A model generated the notes under the pieces. It did not search any database. It saw only the letters and a list, made by a program, of their open reading frames with translations, and had not been told where the DNA came from. A DNA stretch of 39,472 bases from Sphaerochaeta sp. (GTDB lineage Bacteria; Spirochaetota; Spirochaetia; Sphaerochaetales; Sphaerochaetaceae): positions 1 to 39,472 of the forward strand of contig JAEINL010000035.1 in assembly GCA_016342655.1 (NCBI GenBank), written 5' to 3'. The translations under genes were made by a program, and so were the position numbers. Positions 39,408 through 39,472 of the stretch are shown piece after piece (position 1 is the stretch's first letter; every line of letters begins with the position of its first letter).

Positions 39408-39472
39408 ACCAACACGTAGGTTTCGCTAAAACAGCCAATACCTTATCGTCTACCCAAGGAGATAAGAGATGG

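Noticed and set aside
39469..39472. Possible start of another plus-strand gene (AAGGAG before ATG at the window end)
   Set aside because: Only four bases of the frame are visible, so nothing can be said about a product.
1..39472. CRISPR arrays, tRNA or rRNA genes
   Set aside because: No regularly spaced repeats and no recognisable tRNA or rRNA sequences were seen on either strand.

Overview
The window looks like a bacterial chromosome segment of moderate G+C content with an AT-rich accessory end. No rRNA or tRNA gene is visible, so any organism call is inference. Several features fit a spirochaete, most plausibly Sphaerochaeta or a close relative: the large number of lipoproteins, the small RRM protein, the carbohydrate ABC operon and the general gene style. 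I hold this with moderate confidence.

Layout. (1) Positions 1-1642 hold a decayed DDE transposase and its flank. (2) Positions 1643-7338 carry housekeeping-type genes: a COG2509-like FAD dehydrogenase, a family 6 (hypoxanthine-type) DNA glycosylase, a strong bidirectional terminator, a Ca2+-type P-ATPase on the minus strand and an anchored alpha/beta hydrolase. (3) Positions 7497-10178 encode a membrane c-di-GMP phosphodiesterase with PAS and EAL domains. (4) Positions 10237-21168 form a carbohydrate locus. A minus-strand LacI regulator faces a nine-gene plus-strand operon with a cre-like operator at its first gene. The operon encodes an HldE-type PfkB kinase fused to a HAD phosphatase, a conserved protein of unknown function, an AGE-type epimerase, a CUT1 importer (binding protein and two permeases), a ROK kinase, a GmhA-like SIS isomerase and a metallo-beta-lactamase-fold hydrolase. 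(5) Positions 21182-26074 hold an RRM protein with a 5' hairpin, then a Nudix / PLD-helicase-DUF3427 pair convergent with an HNH endonuclease. (6) Positions 26288-31811 contain a 51-codon small gene, a COG3014-like lipoprotein on the minus strand and five tandem plus-strand lipoprotein genes (LpoB-like, LPP20-like and others). (7) Positions 31979-34950 encode an anchored rhodanese, a C39-like cysteine peptidase, and a minus-strand pair of TspO-like membrane protein and polyferredoxin. (8) From about 34960 to the end lies an AT-rich island with a large serine recombinase, a PD-(D/E)XK-type nuclease candidate, a truncated ISL3 transposase and an unknown gene.

The strongest candidates for something new are these. 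The carbohydrate operon combines relatives of all three ADP-heptose pathway steps (isomerase, kinase, phosphatase) with a sugar importer, which suggests uptake and breakdown of a heptose-like or unusual sugar. The Nudix-helicase-HNH module looks like DNA repair or defence. The lipoprotein array includes an LpoB-like protein in what may be a genus without classical penicillin-binding proteins. A short dispersed repeat occurs downstream of three plus-strand genes (about 7386, 26443 and 31870).
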